Under the pieces are notes generated by a model. That model made no database searches. It was not told the DNA's origin and saw only the letters and a program-made list of their open reading frames with translations. Below are positions 23,401 to 35,400 of a DNA stretch of 64,000 bases, one piece after another (position 1 is the first letter of the stretch; each line of letters starts with the position of its first letter). The stretch lies in contig CM034308.1 of assembly GCA_019925795.1 (NCBI GenBank), forward strand, positions 1,178,001 to 1,242,000, given 5' to 3'. Source of the stretch: Dendrobium chrysotoxum (lineage: Eukaryota > Streptophyta > Magnoliopsida > Asparagales > Orchidaceae). The position numbers and the translations under genes are program-made.

Positions 23401-26400
23401 ATAGTGAAATCTTCTATCTTAAATATCAAATCTTCAAATCTCCAAATCCCAAGCCCATGCTGCTACTATATGTCACATAACACGTACTTCTACGTATCTG
23501 ATTGACGACTAGCCTTAATCGAAAGTTCTCTCTCATTATCGGGAGGGATAATTAACTAAAAGGGGCTTGCGCCAATAGAAAAGTACCCCTCAAACTTAAG
23601 GGAAAATTCTATAAGATGGTGGTGAGACCTGCAATGCTTTATGGTGCTGAATGTTGGCCATTAAAAGAGAAGCATAATTCTAAGTTAAGTGTTGCAGAGA
23701 TGAGGATGCTCAGGTGGATGAGTGGCTTTACCCTTAGAGATAGGATACGAAATGAGCATATTCGTGAAAAGGTTGGAGTAGCTCCAGTGGAAAATAAGAT
23801 TAGAGAGAGTCGCCTTAGATGGTTTGGTCAAGTAAAACGGCGGCCTCCCGATGACCCGGTTAGGAAAGTAGAGGTCTTAGATTTGACTTATGTTAAGAAA
23901 GGTAGATGTAGACCTAAAAAGACTTGGTTAGAAAATATTAGAAATGATCTTTCTTTATTAGATTTAAATGAGAATTTGACTTTTAATAGGACACAATGGA
24001 GAAAAAGGATTCATGTAGCCGACCCCACGTAGTGGGATAAAGGCTTGATGTTGTTGTTGTTGTTGTTGTTGGGCTTGCGCCAATAGGAAACCAAAACTCA
24101 GATCATAAAGTCCTCGCAAAATGAGGGCGAAATCTCTGGGTAGTGTCTTATCTACAAACTCATCTACCTTCCAAAATTTACCCCGGAACTTAATTCCGTT
24201 AAAACTCGCCAAAAAAAAAAGCAAACGGGTGGAGGCCGGGGCTGATTTTTCAGAGCCCACATTATCTTAAATAGACAGTAAAAGATTAATGATGATAATT
24301 TGCTTATATGAAAAAATTTAGATAACTCAACGCCATTACACTAATCATGAAATCCAATGCAATTTAATTCTCCATGTATATGCATTCATTCTGCAAAAAC
24401 AAACAAATTGCCATTCATAATAACCATGACAAGAAATTGTTAGTAACAATTCCATGATTTGAAGGAATACTTCTTAGTTTTTAATAAAAGCCTAGAACGT
24501 TGTGCTAAGATGTTCAGGGTTCAATTTGATCTTGCTTCAAATTTACAAGATATGCTAAGTGAGCAAAATTGTCAACCTTCAAGATAACTAGTTCGCATTT
24601 CAACACAATTGATGCGGACATCCAACGGTGGACATTAATTAAAGGAAGAGACGAAGATCGACGACCGAGATCACTCCATTATTATCTTAGTTTATTAGTT
24701 GTAATTTTGATTTTAATTATGCATTTTCTATTTCTACCCTTATTTAAGAGTCTTGTCTTATGTAAGCCCAAGAGACAAAGTTGTCTTTTTAGTTTCTTTT
24801 ATTTTAAGGCCTATATATAGAGGCCCTTGCTCTTGTATTAGGCATGATGGATTATTAATAAAAAAATTATTCTGCACTTTTGTTCTTTGGGGAGGACATT
24901 GGCGAGAATCCCTATGAAGGGAATTGTGGTTTTCACCAGCCGCAGGATGGGTCCGGGCTCGTGGCTTGAAGTCCCTTGGTGAAGGGTATCGTATCACCCG
25001 TCAGTCTTCGGAAGAGTCCAAGACTCACGGTTTTATCTTTTTTTTTCCTTTATTTTGTTTTTCCTTATTTTCCTAAACCGTCATCTCCTCAAGCCCTCCA
25101 CCAAGGTGCCGATCCTCTCACCCCATCATCCTCCTTTGCCTCCAAACTTCAAATCATAAAATTAATGCTTTCCTTTTATGTCATCTCTAAATTAGGAAGG
25201 TTTTAATTTCATATTTTCAATTATTTGAAATTGAATTTTCCTTCCTAAATTAAGGTGATTTAATTTAGGAAAGCCCCTCAATCAAGCCCATTTGAATTTG
25301 AATTTGAATTAAGAATAGATTTGCTTTAAATCCTCCTTCCTAAATTAGCCCACTATTAATTTGGAAAGTATTCTAATTCGAATTCAAAGAAATTTGAATT
25401 TCGAATTCTTTCCTAATTAATATTTCATATTTTAGGAAGTTTAACAATTACCATAAATCTGAAATTAATTCAAATTTAATTCCTCCAATCAACAATTAAT
25501 GCAAGGATCCACATACATCGAATGTGGACACCCTTTCCCTCCTTCCTTTAGCCGGCCCCTCTACCTCTCTCTCATCTAATTAATAGGCCCATTAATGCTC
25601 CCCCAATTAAGCCTTCAATTCCACCAATTACTTCCACCTTTATGACTAAATTAATTTCAGCATTTTGAATTGTTTCCCTCATAATTTCAAAATTCAAAAC
25701 CTGAAATTAAGACCCCCCTGCCGTCGTTCTACATCAGTTTGGTATCAGAGCATGGTTGCCCGGGATGCGGACTCGACGGAGTCGAGCTCTTTTCCACCCC
25801 GGGAGAATGATGCGGACATCTGACGGTGGACGTTAATCAAAGGAAGAGACGAAGATCGACGATCGAGATCACTCCATTGTTATCTTAGTTTATTAATTGT
25901 AATTTTGATTTTAATTATGCATTTTCTATTTTTACCCTTATTTAAGAGTCTTGTCTTATGTAAGCCCAAGGGGCAAAGTTGTCTTTTTAGTTTCTTTTAT
26001 TTTAAGGCATATATAGAGGCCCTTGCTCATGTATTAGGCATGATGGATTATTAATAAAAAAATTGTTCTGCACTTTTGTTCTTTAGGGAGGACGTTAGTG
26101 AGAACCCCTATGGAGGGAATTGTGGTTTTCACCAGCCGCAGGATGGGTCCGGGCTCGTGGCTTGAAGTCCCTTGGTGAAGGGCATCGTATCACCCGTCAG
26201 TCTTCGGAAGAGTCCAAGGCTCGCGGTTCTATCTTTTTTTTTCTTTGTTTTGTTTTTCCTTATTTTCCTAAACCGTCATCTCCTCAAGCCCTCCACCAAG
26301 GCGCCGATCCTCTCACCCCATCATCCTCCTTTGCCTCCAAACTTAAAATCACAAAATTAATGCTTTCCTTTTATGGCATCTCTAAATTAGGAAGGTTTTA

Positions 26401-29400
26401 ATTTCAAATTTTCAATTATTTGAAATTGAATTTTCCTTCCTAAATTAAGATGATTTAATTTAGGAAAGCCCCTCAATCAAGCCCATTTGAATTTGAATTT
26501 GAATTAGGAATAGATTTGCTTTAAATCCTCCTTCCTAAATTAGCCCACTATTGATTTGGAAAATATTCTAATTCGAATTCAAAGAAATTTGAATTTCGAA
26601 TTCTTTCCTAATTAATATTTCATATTTTAGGAAGTTTCACAATTACCATAAATCTGAAATTAATTCAAATTTAATTCCTCCAATCAACAATTAATGCAAG
26701 GATCCATATACATCGAATGTGGACACCCTTTCCCTCCTTCCTTTGGCCGGCCCCTCTACCTCTCTTTCATCTAATTAATAGTCCCATTAATGCTCCCCCA
26801 ATTAAGCCTTCAATTCCACCAATTACTTCCACCTTTATGACTAAATTAATTTCAGCATTTTGAATTATTTCCCTCATAATTTTAAAATTCAAAACATGAA
26901 ATTAAGACTCCCCTGCCTTCGTTCTACATCAATTTGGTATCAGAGCATGGTTGCCCGGGATGCGGACTCGACGGAGTCGAGCTCTTTTCCACCCCGGGAG
27001 AATGTTGCGGACATCCGACGGTGGACGTTAATCAAAGGGAAGAGACGAAGATCGACGACCGAGATCACTCCATTGTTATCTTAGTTTATTAATTATAATT
27101 TTGATTTTAATTATGCATTTTCTATTTTTACCCTTATTTAAGAGTCTTGTCTTATGTAAGCCCAAGGGGCAAAGTTGTCTTTTTAATTTCTTTTATTTTA
27201 AGGCATATATATAGAGGTCATTGCTCTTGTATTAGGCATGATGGATTATTAATAAAAAAATTGTTCTGCACTTTTGTTCTTTGGGGAGGACGTTAGTGAG
27301 AATCCCTATGGAGAGAATTGTGATTTTCACCAGCCACAGGATGGGTCCGGGCTCGTGGCTTGAAGTCCCTTGGTGAATGGCATCGTATCACCCGTCAGTG
27401 TTCGGAAGAGTACAAAGCTCGCGGTTCTATCTTTTTTTTCTTTGTTTTGTTTTTCCTTATTTTCCTAAACCGTCATCTCCTCAAGCCCTCCACCAAGGCG
27501 CCGATCCTCTCACCCCATCATCCTCCTTTGCCTCCAAACTTCAAATCACAAAATTAATGCTTTCCTTTTATGGCATCTCTAAATTATGAAGGTTTTAATT
27601 TCAGATTTTCAATTATTTGAAATTGAATTTTCCTTCCTAAATTAAGATGATTTAATTTAGGAAAGCCCCTCAATCAAGCCCATTTGAATTTGAATTTGAA
27701 TTAGGAATAGATTTGCTTTAAATCCTCCTTCCTAAATTAGCCCACTATTGATTTGGAAAGTATTCTAATTCGAATTCAAAGAAATTTGAATTTCGAATTC
27801 TTTCCTAATTAATATTTCATATTTTAGGAAGTTTCACAATTACCATAAATCTGAAATTAATTCAAATTTAATTCCTCCAATCAACAATTAATACAATGAT
27901 CCACATACATCGAATGTGGACACCATTTCCCTCCTTCCTTTGGCCGGCCCCTCTACCTCTCTCTCATCTAATTAATAGGCCCATTAATGCTCCCCCAATT
28001 AAGCCTTCAATTCCAACAATTACTTCCACCTTTATGACTAAATTAATTTCAGCATTTTGAATTGTTTTCCTCATAATTTCAAAATTCAAAACCTGAAATT
28101 AAGACCCCCTTGCCTTCGTTCTACATCAACAATAGGCGATAATTAACTTCATTCTGTGGATTGGGCTTTTATCTTGTCACGTAGCAAGGATTTCATGTTT
28201 TTTGCACGTGTCTGCTCCAATGGTAACAGCCAGATGCATCTAAAATTTTTTCTAAGTGCCAAAAGGCCCAAAACTGATTATCCCGTCTGTTTTTTTTTTT
28301 TTTTTTGGTTGAAAATCCATCCTTCAGTTTAGCAAAATTCCCAAAGCAGGAATGTGGCTGATGAATTATTAACATTAACGAGTCATTAAGCCTTCCACCG
28401 CCCCCCCAAAATTTCCTCTATATATCCAGCATCCGTAATACATTCTTGCATAACCGAGCAGAAAAAATGGCCAGCGATCCAATAATTAAAATCAAAGGTG
28501 ATTTTTTCATTTTCAACTGAAACATACTATTCTCACTCTGAATATTTCTATATTTAGGCTTTCTTACAAATTCTTCAATTAAACCAACTGAATACCATGC
28601 AAGGAAGCCAATTAAGTCAGGCTGATTTCTCATTTTTTATTGGCATAAGCCATAAATATAGTTGTTACTCTAAAACATTTATATACCCTAGGCTTTCTTA
28701 GAACTCCGCTAGCAATCCAACTAAATAACTTCTTGATCACAAATAGGTCAAATGGCTACTAAAACTGCAGGCAACATTATTTACATGAGGCAAAACAACT
28801 TTAAACTGAATTTCTACGAATTCAGAAATCTTTAATTTGATAAATTTTATAATTGAATTAAAATACGAAGGATTGGATTGACAAAACTTAAACTTAACAC
28901 GACCGTGGTTTAAAATAGTGAAAGAGATTGATTAGGAAGTTAATTGCAAGCGATGTAAAGCAACTTAAACAAATCTGAAGAATGTGAAAGGCTTAACTAG
29001 TACACGTGATGCAGGATTTGAATAGGAAGCCAGATAATTGGTGAAAACGAATCTCCAAAGAGATTTAAGGGATGAAAGAAAGTTCAAATTGTCATATATA
29101 TTAAAAATAATAATAATAAATAACATGACATAATAGAGGATAGAGAGTTGAAAGATAAAATTATTAAAGTTATAAGTGATATGGTGATTATTAAGTTAAT
29201 TCTTTATGAGTAAATCAAAAATTGGCGCTTATGCTCTTTAACTAAAATTATAAGTAGTTTTAAAAGCTAATTTTATGAGAAAGTAAATGGACTCTATAAA
29301 ATATACCTAGAAAGGCAACGGCACAAAGAATTTGCATTCAAAGAAAAATGCTGATGATAAGGTATCACTGCATCCAAGCCAATGGTCATGATCATCATGC

Positions 29401-32400
29401 TAGCTAATACCGACAGAAAAAAAGGTACCATTGCATCCAGACTTGCTTTAAGGGTATTAAAATAAGCTGGCAAGCTTAAGTAATCAAAATCATTACTCAC
29501 AAGTGGTCTACGACAAGAAGGCCTACCTTTCTTTTTTCTTCTTTTTCTCTCTCCGGATCGATGTCCGTAATGCAATTTTTAACCTTGTAGACCTTTTTAT
29601 GCCGTGAATCTACTAGGGCGGTCAACAGACGATGAGACTTTGAAGATAAGGAAGATGGCATAAATTTCATTTTCCGCAAGAGCCTCCCTTGTGATTGTAA
29701 AATTCCCTGATTTTATAGGAATGCTAACAAATTAATACTAAAAAGATGACTTAAATGCGTTATATAAGATAAAGAAAAACCATTTGAAATTTCAATATAA
29801 TTTTGATGAGAAGCTTGCTTCAAACATAGCTGTGTCTATTTTGATGAGAACCTTTCCATGTCTAAGAAAAAGATGGGCTTGATCATGGTCTGCCTCCTGA
29901 ACAGATATGTCAAGAACTTCATTCCCAATCAACAGCTGTAAACTCCCATCACTCCATTGAACAAAACGTGCATTGCTTTCATACTGCAACACAACATGCA
30001 AAGATATGCTGAGCATTTAATAACAGTAAAAAAACAACAGCATGCATTTCCAATAAATTTAAACTGGAATTCACAAAATAATAATGAAAGTATAAGGCTT
30101 TCTAGATGAGCAAGATAAACTAATTGCTAAGATTACATTGATTATGCTCTGAATTAAAGATACATTTTACGTTTAAGTGCATAGTCAAATATTTGTGAAA
30201 TTCATGCTTATATAAAAAAGAATCAAAAGGATGTGTCACAGTCTAACATCACCGCATACTTGCTTGATATCAGCTAAAGAGGGAAGGCCCACGCGCTTGG
30301 ATAAAATACTAATACAGACAAATCAAATAAAAGTGAATCAACAAGATCTGCTGGAAAGTTTGCAAATTTCTGCTTCACAAAGAGTTTCAACAAAGGAAGG
30401 CATTTTAATAAAAGCAACAACCGGCTCGTTTGCAGTAAATTAGTGGGACTAGGGGGCCGTTTGGTTGGATGAAAAAAAAAATGCAAAGTAAAATTGAATA
30501 CAATGTAAAAGAAATGCAGTGCATTTGAAAGTTTTGAAGTTAGGTTCAGTGTAAAATAAATACAGGTGATTTTGTTAGCTCAAGAAAAACAGCACAAATG
30601 CATGAATCCCGATTTGCAGACATAGGATTCCATCTTCCTTGAGTCAGATTGTAATTAACCAGATTTTCCCTGAGGGTAATGTCAGGGTTTAATTAATTTT
30701 GGGTTCTTACTTCCCATGAGCGCAAGCACTCATAGTTAATTACCCCTCTTAACACGTAAGAGAGAATTCTCGATTAAGGATGAACAATTTTTAGGTGTTT
30801 TAATCTCAATTGTGGGGGAAATGGAGGTAAACCCGATCAAGATCCCATGATTCCGTCGTCCCGGGTATACCAAATGTTTCAATCTACCAACACTAACAAT
30901 CATTGACCGTAGTGTCCAGCGAATCTGATTAGCAATCATGGATCGCCTCCTCTCAGGGATCTCGAGTAGACTGATGTGGTTAAATGTGAGTTTTAATTTT
31001 ATTTGGGGGTTTTGAGGTTTACATCAATTAGAATACCCATGAATTAATTTGGTTTGGGTTTTATAACTTCATTTAGAAGTTACCTAGAAGTTTGAATTGA
31101 ATCAGGTCTTACAGCTTCTATTAGAAGTAGCCCAAGTTTGAATTTGGATCGGGACTTGCGGCTTTCATTAAAAATAGCCTGTAAAGCTGGTCTTACAACT
31201 TAGCTCTACAGCAAGGCTGCCAATTTGGTTTTGAATTTGGTTGACAGTTCTTACGACTCCCTTAGAAGTTGCCTGTAGGTTTAATTTGGAGTGGGACTTA
31301 CGACTCTACTTAGGAGTTTCCCGTTAACGGGTCTTACAACCTAGCTCTACAGCAAAGCAGCCCAAGTATTTAATTGTTTGAGTAAGTCTTACAGCTTTCC
31401 TTTGGAAGTTGCCTAAAAGTTTGAATTTGACGGGTTTACTGCTTCTCTATAGAAGTAGCTCATCAATGGGTCTTACAATATAGCTCTATAGACTAAACTA
31501 TCCGAAGTTTCAGATTTAATTTGAGAGGAGTTTCTCTAAAATAATAGGTCTTACAACTTCTATTGGAAGATGCCTGAAGCTAAATCTTATTACTTCACTT
31601 AGAAGTGGCCCAATGGTGGGTCTTACAACCTAGTCCTATAAATTAGGATGCCCTTTGATTTGCATTTGGTTGTTTGGATCATAGTTTACAATTGCGCAAT
31701 AAGAGGTGCACCTCAGCGCAAAATGGCCCCTTTAAGCCTCAAAGCCCACGCAATGAGTTCAGATTTTGAGGCGTACGCCTCAAGTTTACTGAGGCGCACC
31801 TCGCCTCACAGTTTTGAGGCGTCCGCCTCTAAAAATTTAAAAAAAACTAACCTAATATATTTTTGTTCAATTCGGACCCCCCAATTGCCGACGTGGATTG
31901 CCTAGTGAAATGTCGACGTGGCTTCAACACTTAAACCCAGGTAAAAGTAAAATGGCAGAAAAATTTCACAGTCCACACAGCTTTTCAGTTTTCAACTTCC
32001 GGCATACGTTTCAAGCATTCACTCAGTTCCTTCTCAGATGTCGTCACCCCCAAAGAGAAAGGTAATTTGCTGGCATATTTTCTGTTCAAGTTCTACGTAT
32101 TTTATGCTTATGCTTATGCTATGTGTATGTGTTCCTTTTAAAGTTCTTCGTATTTTATGCTTATCGTATTTTCTCTGTATTTAGGGTTTATGTTGAAAGT
32201 TGAAACCTAAACCCTAACTAAATTTTAACAATTAAACCCTAACAAACTTTTAAAATAGAGTAGTTTGTGCTAATGTTGCGAGTAAGATGTGCGTACGTTG
32301 TGCATAAACTAAATTTTAACAATTAAACTCTATGCTTATATTGTGCGTACTCTATGCGTATTTTGTGCGTACTCAATGCGTATGTTGTGCGTATTTTTTA

Positions 32401-35400
32401 TTTTTTATGACTATCTTTTTTACTTAGTTTATATGTTTTTAACCTTGATTTTTCAGATATATGCTCGTCCTATTACCTATCAATGCTATATTTCGACTTT
32501 TCGAACAATCTGTGATAATTTTGCTATGCAAATTTCTCCTGAAGTCGTGGACAGATTAAACCGTTTAAAGATCATACAATTTTTGCAATTTCCTGGGTTC
32601 GAGCAAAATGTCCCACTTATTTATGAGCTGATCTCAAGGTGGAATATTTCAAAGCAATGTTTTATTCTAAAAGGTCAGCCTATTCCTTTCACTGTTGATG
32701 AAGTGACCCTTTTTATTGGTCTGCCAAATAAAGGAGAAGAAATATCCTGGCTTTCCTTAGCACATACATCAGTTACATCATTGAAAATTAAGGCGGACAT
32801 GCTGGAGCGAACAAGCACCCCCCCCCCCCCCCCCCCGAGACTATGTTAAGAACGTTTATTATGTATTAATGTTCAAATTTAATTTTTCAACTTAATAACT
32901 TTAAAACCCCTCGGTTGCTTCGAAAAATAGCAAATATGTAGATGATTTTTTGTCAATAAACTGGGCAAGGTCGATTAGGGAATTTTTAGTAGGAGAGTTT
33001 AATAAGTCCTCCTCCAAGATTTTAAATAAGAAGTCAGCAGGTTACATCAACAATTTTGTGCCTCTGCTAATTGTGAGTGCTAAATTCATTCGAAATTTTA
33101 TTTAATTTTTATAATTCATTTGCTAAAATTTTCGTTCATCTTATACAGATTTGATTCCTAGAGCATACTTCTATTCATGATCCTATGCACGCTGACAGAA
33201 GGTCCCGTTTTCTTCGATGGACCGACGATATTGTATATACTACAGAGGCGGTCACTAATTTATTTGTTAATTTAAGGAAAAGTCAGGTATATCTTATATC
33301 AAATTTCAATCAATACATCTATAAAAAATAAGATTTAGCTAACATACAAATTTTTTTGCAAATTTTTTATATCCTCCAGGGAGTTTCCCAGGCTGAAATT
33401 GATCTAGTTAACATCAAGAAATATCCATCAGGCAGCCCTCCATCCCATCATGAAATATCCACCCATCAAACCCCCCACCAATCTCCCCATCATACCCCAC
33501 CTCCTCAGCAAGACCCCCACCAATCTCCTCAGCAACCACACTTAAGTTTTTCTGCTGAAGCACTAGATTCTCTCCAAGAAAAAATAATAAAATCCTGCCA
33601 AGAAACCTGTATAAAACTCTTTCTTGAATTTGAAGGTAGGCTGAGCAAAAATTTTGAAGATCTAGCTGAAAGAGTAGAAGTTATTGAGGTCAAGCTCAAT
33701 AATTACATTGATCAGAGCAAATTATTTTCCTCAGAAACGATCTGTTAGCTACTCTTCATCTTCCAATAAGAAACAGAAATAAGATATCCCTCCCCTCCAA
33801 TAAACCAATCCAATCCCAAAATGTACAAATCTCATCCCAAAATGAGTCAATCCCAGCCGAAATGCAACTAATTACATACCCAAATCCAAATGAACCACTA
33901 CCAGTCGATGACATTTAAATAATTCCTGATTATGCAAATCCAATAGTAAATTACAAAGATATTCTGAGTCTGAGTTCTGAGAAGAGAAATTTTATGTATG
34001 AATGCTTGAAGAAGTTCAATCAGAGGTAAAAACTGCAACTGTTATGAACTCATAATTTTTTTTTGTTTTACGTATGCTATACATATATTATGCATATGGT
34101 ATGCATATGTTATGGGAATAATCTGCGTATGATGTGCGTATTTTATTCGTATTCTCTGCTCATTTTTTGCGTATTTTATGTTTATTTTTTTTGCAGGGAC
34201 GATAGAGTCTTTCATTTTGAAAATCTTTATATTTCTAGAGCTGACATTGATGAGTTATTAAGCGACAATTATTTTGGCAATGAACATGTAGATATGTTCG
34301 CCCTTTTGTTAAATGAGAAATGTAACCTTATGCCTGACAAGTACCATAAATTTTTATACATCTCGCCAGTCTATTAGGTTAGTAACTTAGTATTCAATTT
34401 AACACCAATTTTAATATTTGTTTTCCATTTCTTACATTTACTTCTTACACTTGTAGAATTATAAAGGAAGGGAGAAATTGTCTATATTGTATATCGACCA
34501 TATAACCAAATTTGTTACTTCAAGCAACATTTTATTACAACCAATCATTGAATCCGCGCACTGGACCCTTCTGGGTTGTTTGCTGAAAGAACAAAGGTGG
34601 AATTTTTAAGATTCGTTGCCCCACCGCGCCCAAGAGCATAGGCTTGTTCCAGAAATTGTAAGTGTGAGATGAAACTGATGAACTCTTAAATATTTTTTAA
34701 AAAATACGCAAAAAGTACGCACAATATACACAGAGAATACGCAGTGCGTTCGCAGAATATATGCAGAAAATATTACTGAACACAACCAGTTCGCATACTT
34801 TACGCAGAAAATCATCTCTTTTAATAATTATTAATACAAAATGATACATTAAGTTACAACTGCTCCAACTGCTAATTTACAAATACTTTAAAAATAGATT
34901 GCAATATACAACCAACACCAATTATTAACACATGTCAAGCCTCCCCCAGAATCCACAACTACCACTAATTATTAACACATGGCAGGCCCCCCAAGAATCC
35001 ACAACTACCACCAATATTAACACATGACAGGCCCCCCAAGAATCACAACTACCACCAAATTATTTACACATGCCAGACCCCCCCAAGAATCTATAACTAT
35101 CACCAATTATTAACACATGTCAGGCCTAATGATTGCTGGACAACCTGTTCTGTGTCTGATTTCCTGGAATTTGGCCAGTAAGCCAAAAGGCCTCATATGC
35201 CTCTTTCTCATTCCCATAAACATCCTGATAAATAAGAAATGAATAAGAAAATACGCAGACAATACGCACAAAAACGCAGTAAATACACACATAATACGCA
35301 CATAATATACTGTGACAAAATTGTAATGGGTGGTGTGACTAGGATGAAGGAACACCTTTCAGGGTCTCACAAGAATGTTGCTCCATGCTCCAAAGTTCCT

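Larger units (their letters stand above)
3842..29526 (-). other. VIP4: VIP4 intron 7, 25,685 bp, filled with nested mobile elements
   Basis: Its length follows from the exon 7 splice donor (GT at 29526-29525) and the exon 8 acceptor (TTGCAG ending at 3842). At least seven separate insertions are recognisable inside and are listed individually. Several have exact target-site duplications, so they arrived by transposition after the intron existed. The exons on both sides join in frame and keep the family sequence, which suggests the intron is still spliced. Stretches 3842-4550, 5160-5390 and 5740-6130 show nothing beyond A/T-rich intron sequence. Confidence 0.85.

Noticed and set aside
24976..27589. 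Repeated ORFs of 60-93 codons recurring three times
   Set aside because: They recur only because the LTR is repeated three times; they lie downstream of the LTR poly(A) region and have no domain.
32338..32849. Full 168-codon frame as a functional gene
   Set aside because: Its first part translates TGCGTA repeats and its end runs through a 19-base C tract; only the middle after the splice acceptor at 32456 resembles protein, and the rest of the gene has stops.
35239..35307. N-terminal 23 codons of the 301-codon transposase frame
   Set aside because: They translate the AATACGCA repeats (Thr/His/Asn-rich) and do not resemble a BED finger; the transposase similarity starts at YCDK near 35308.
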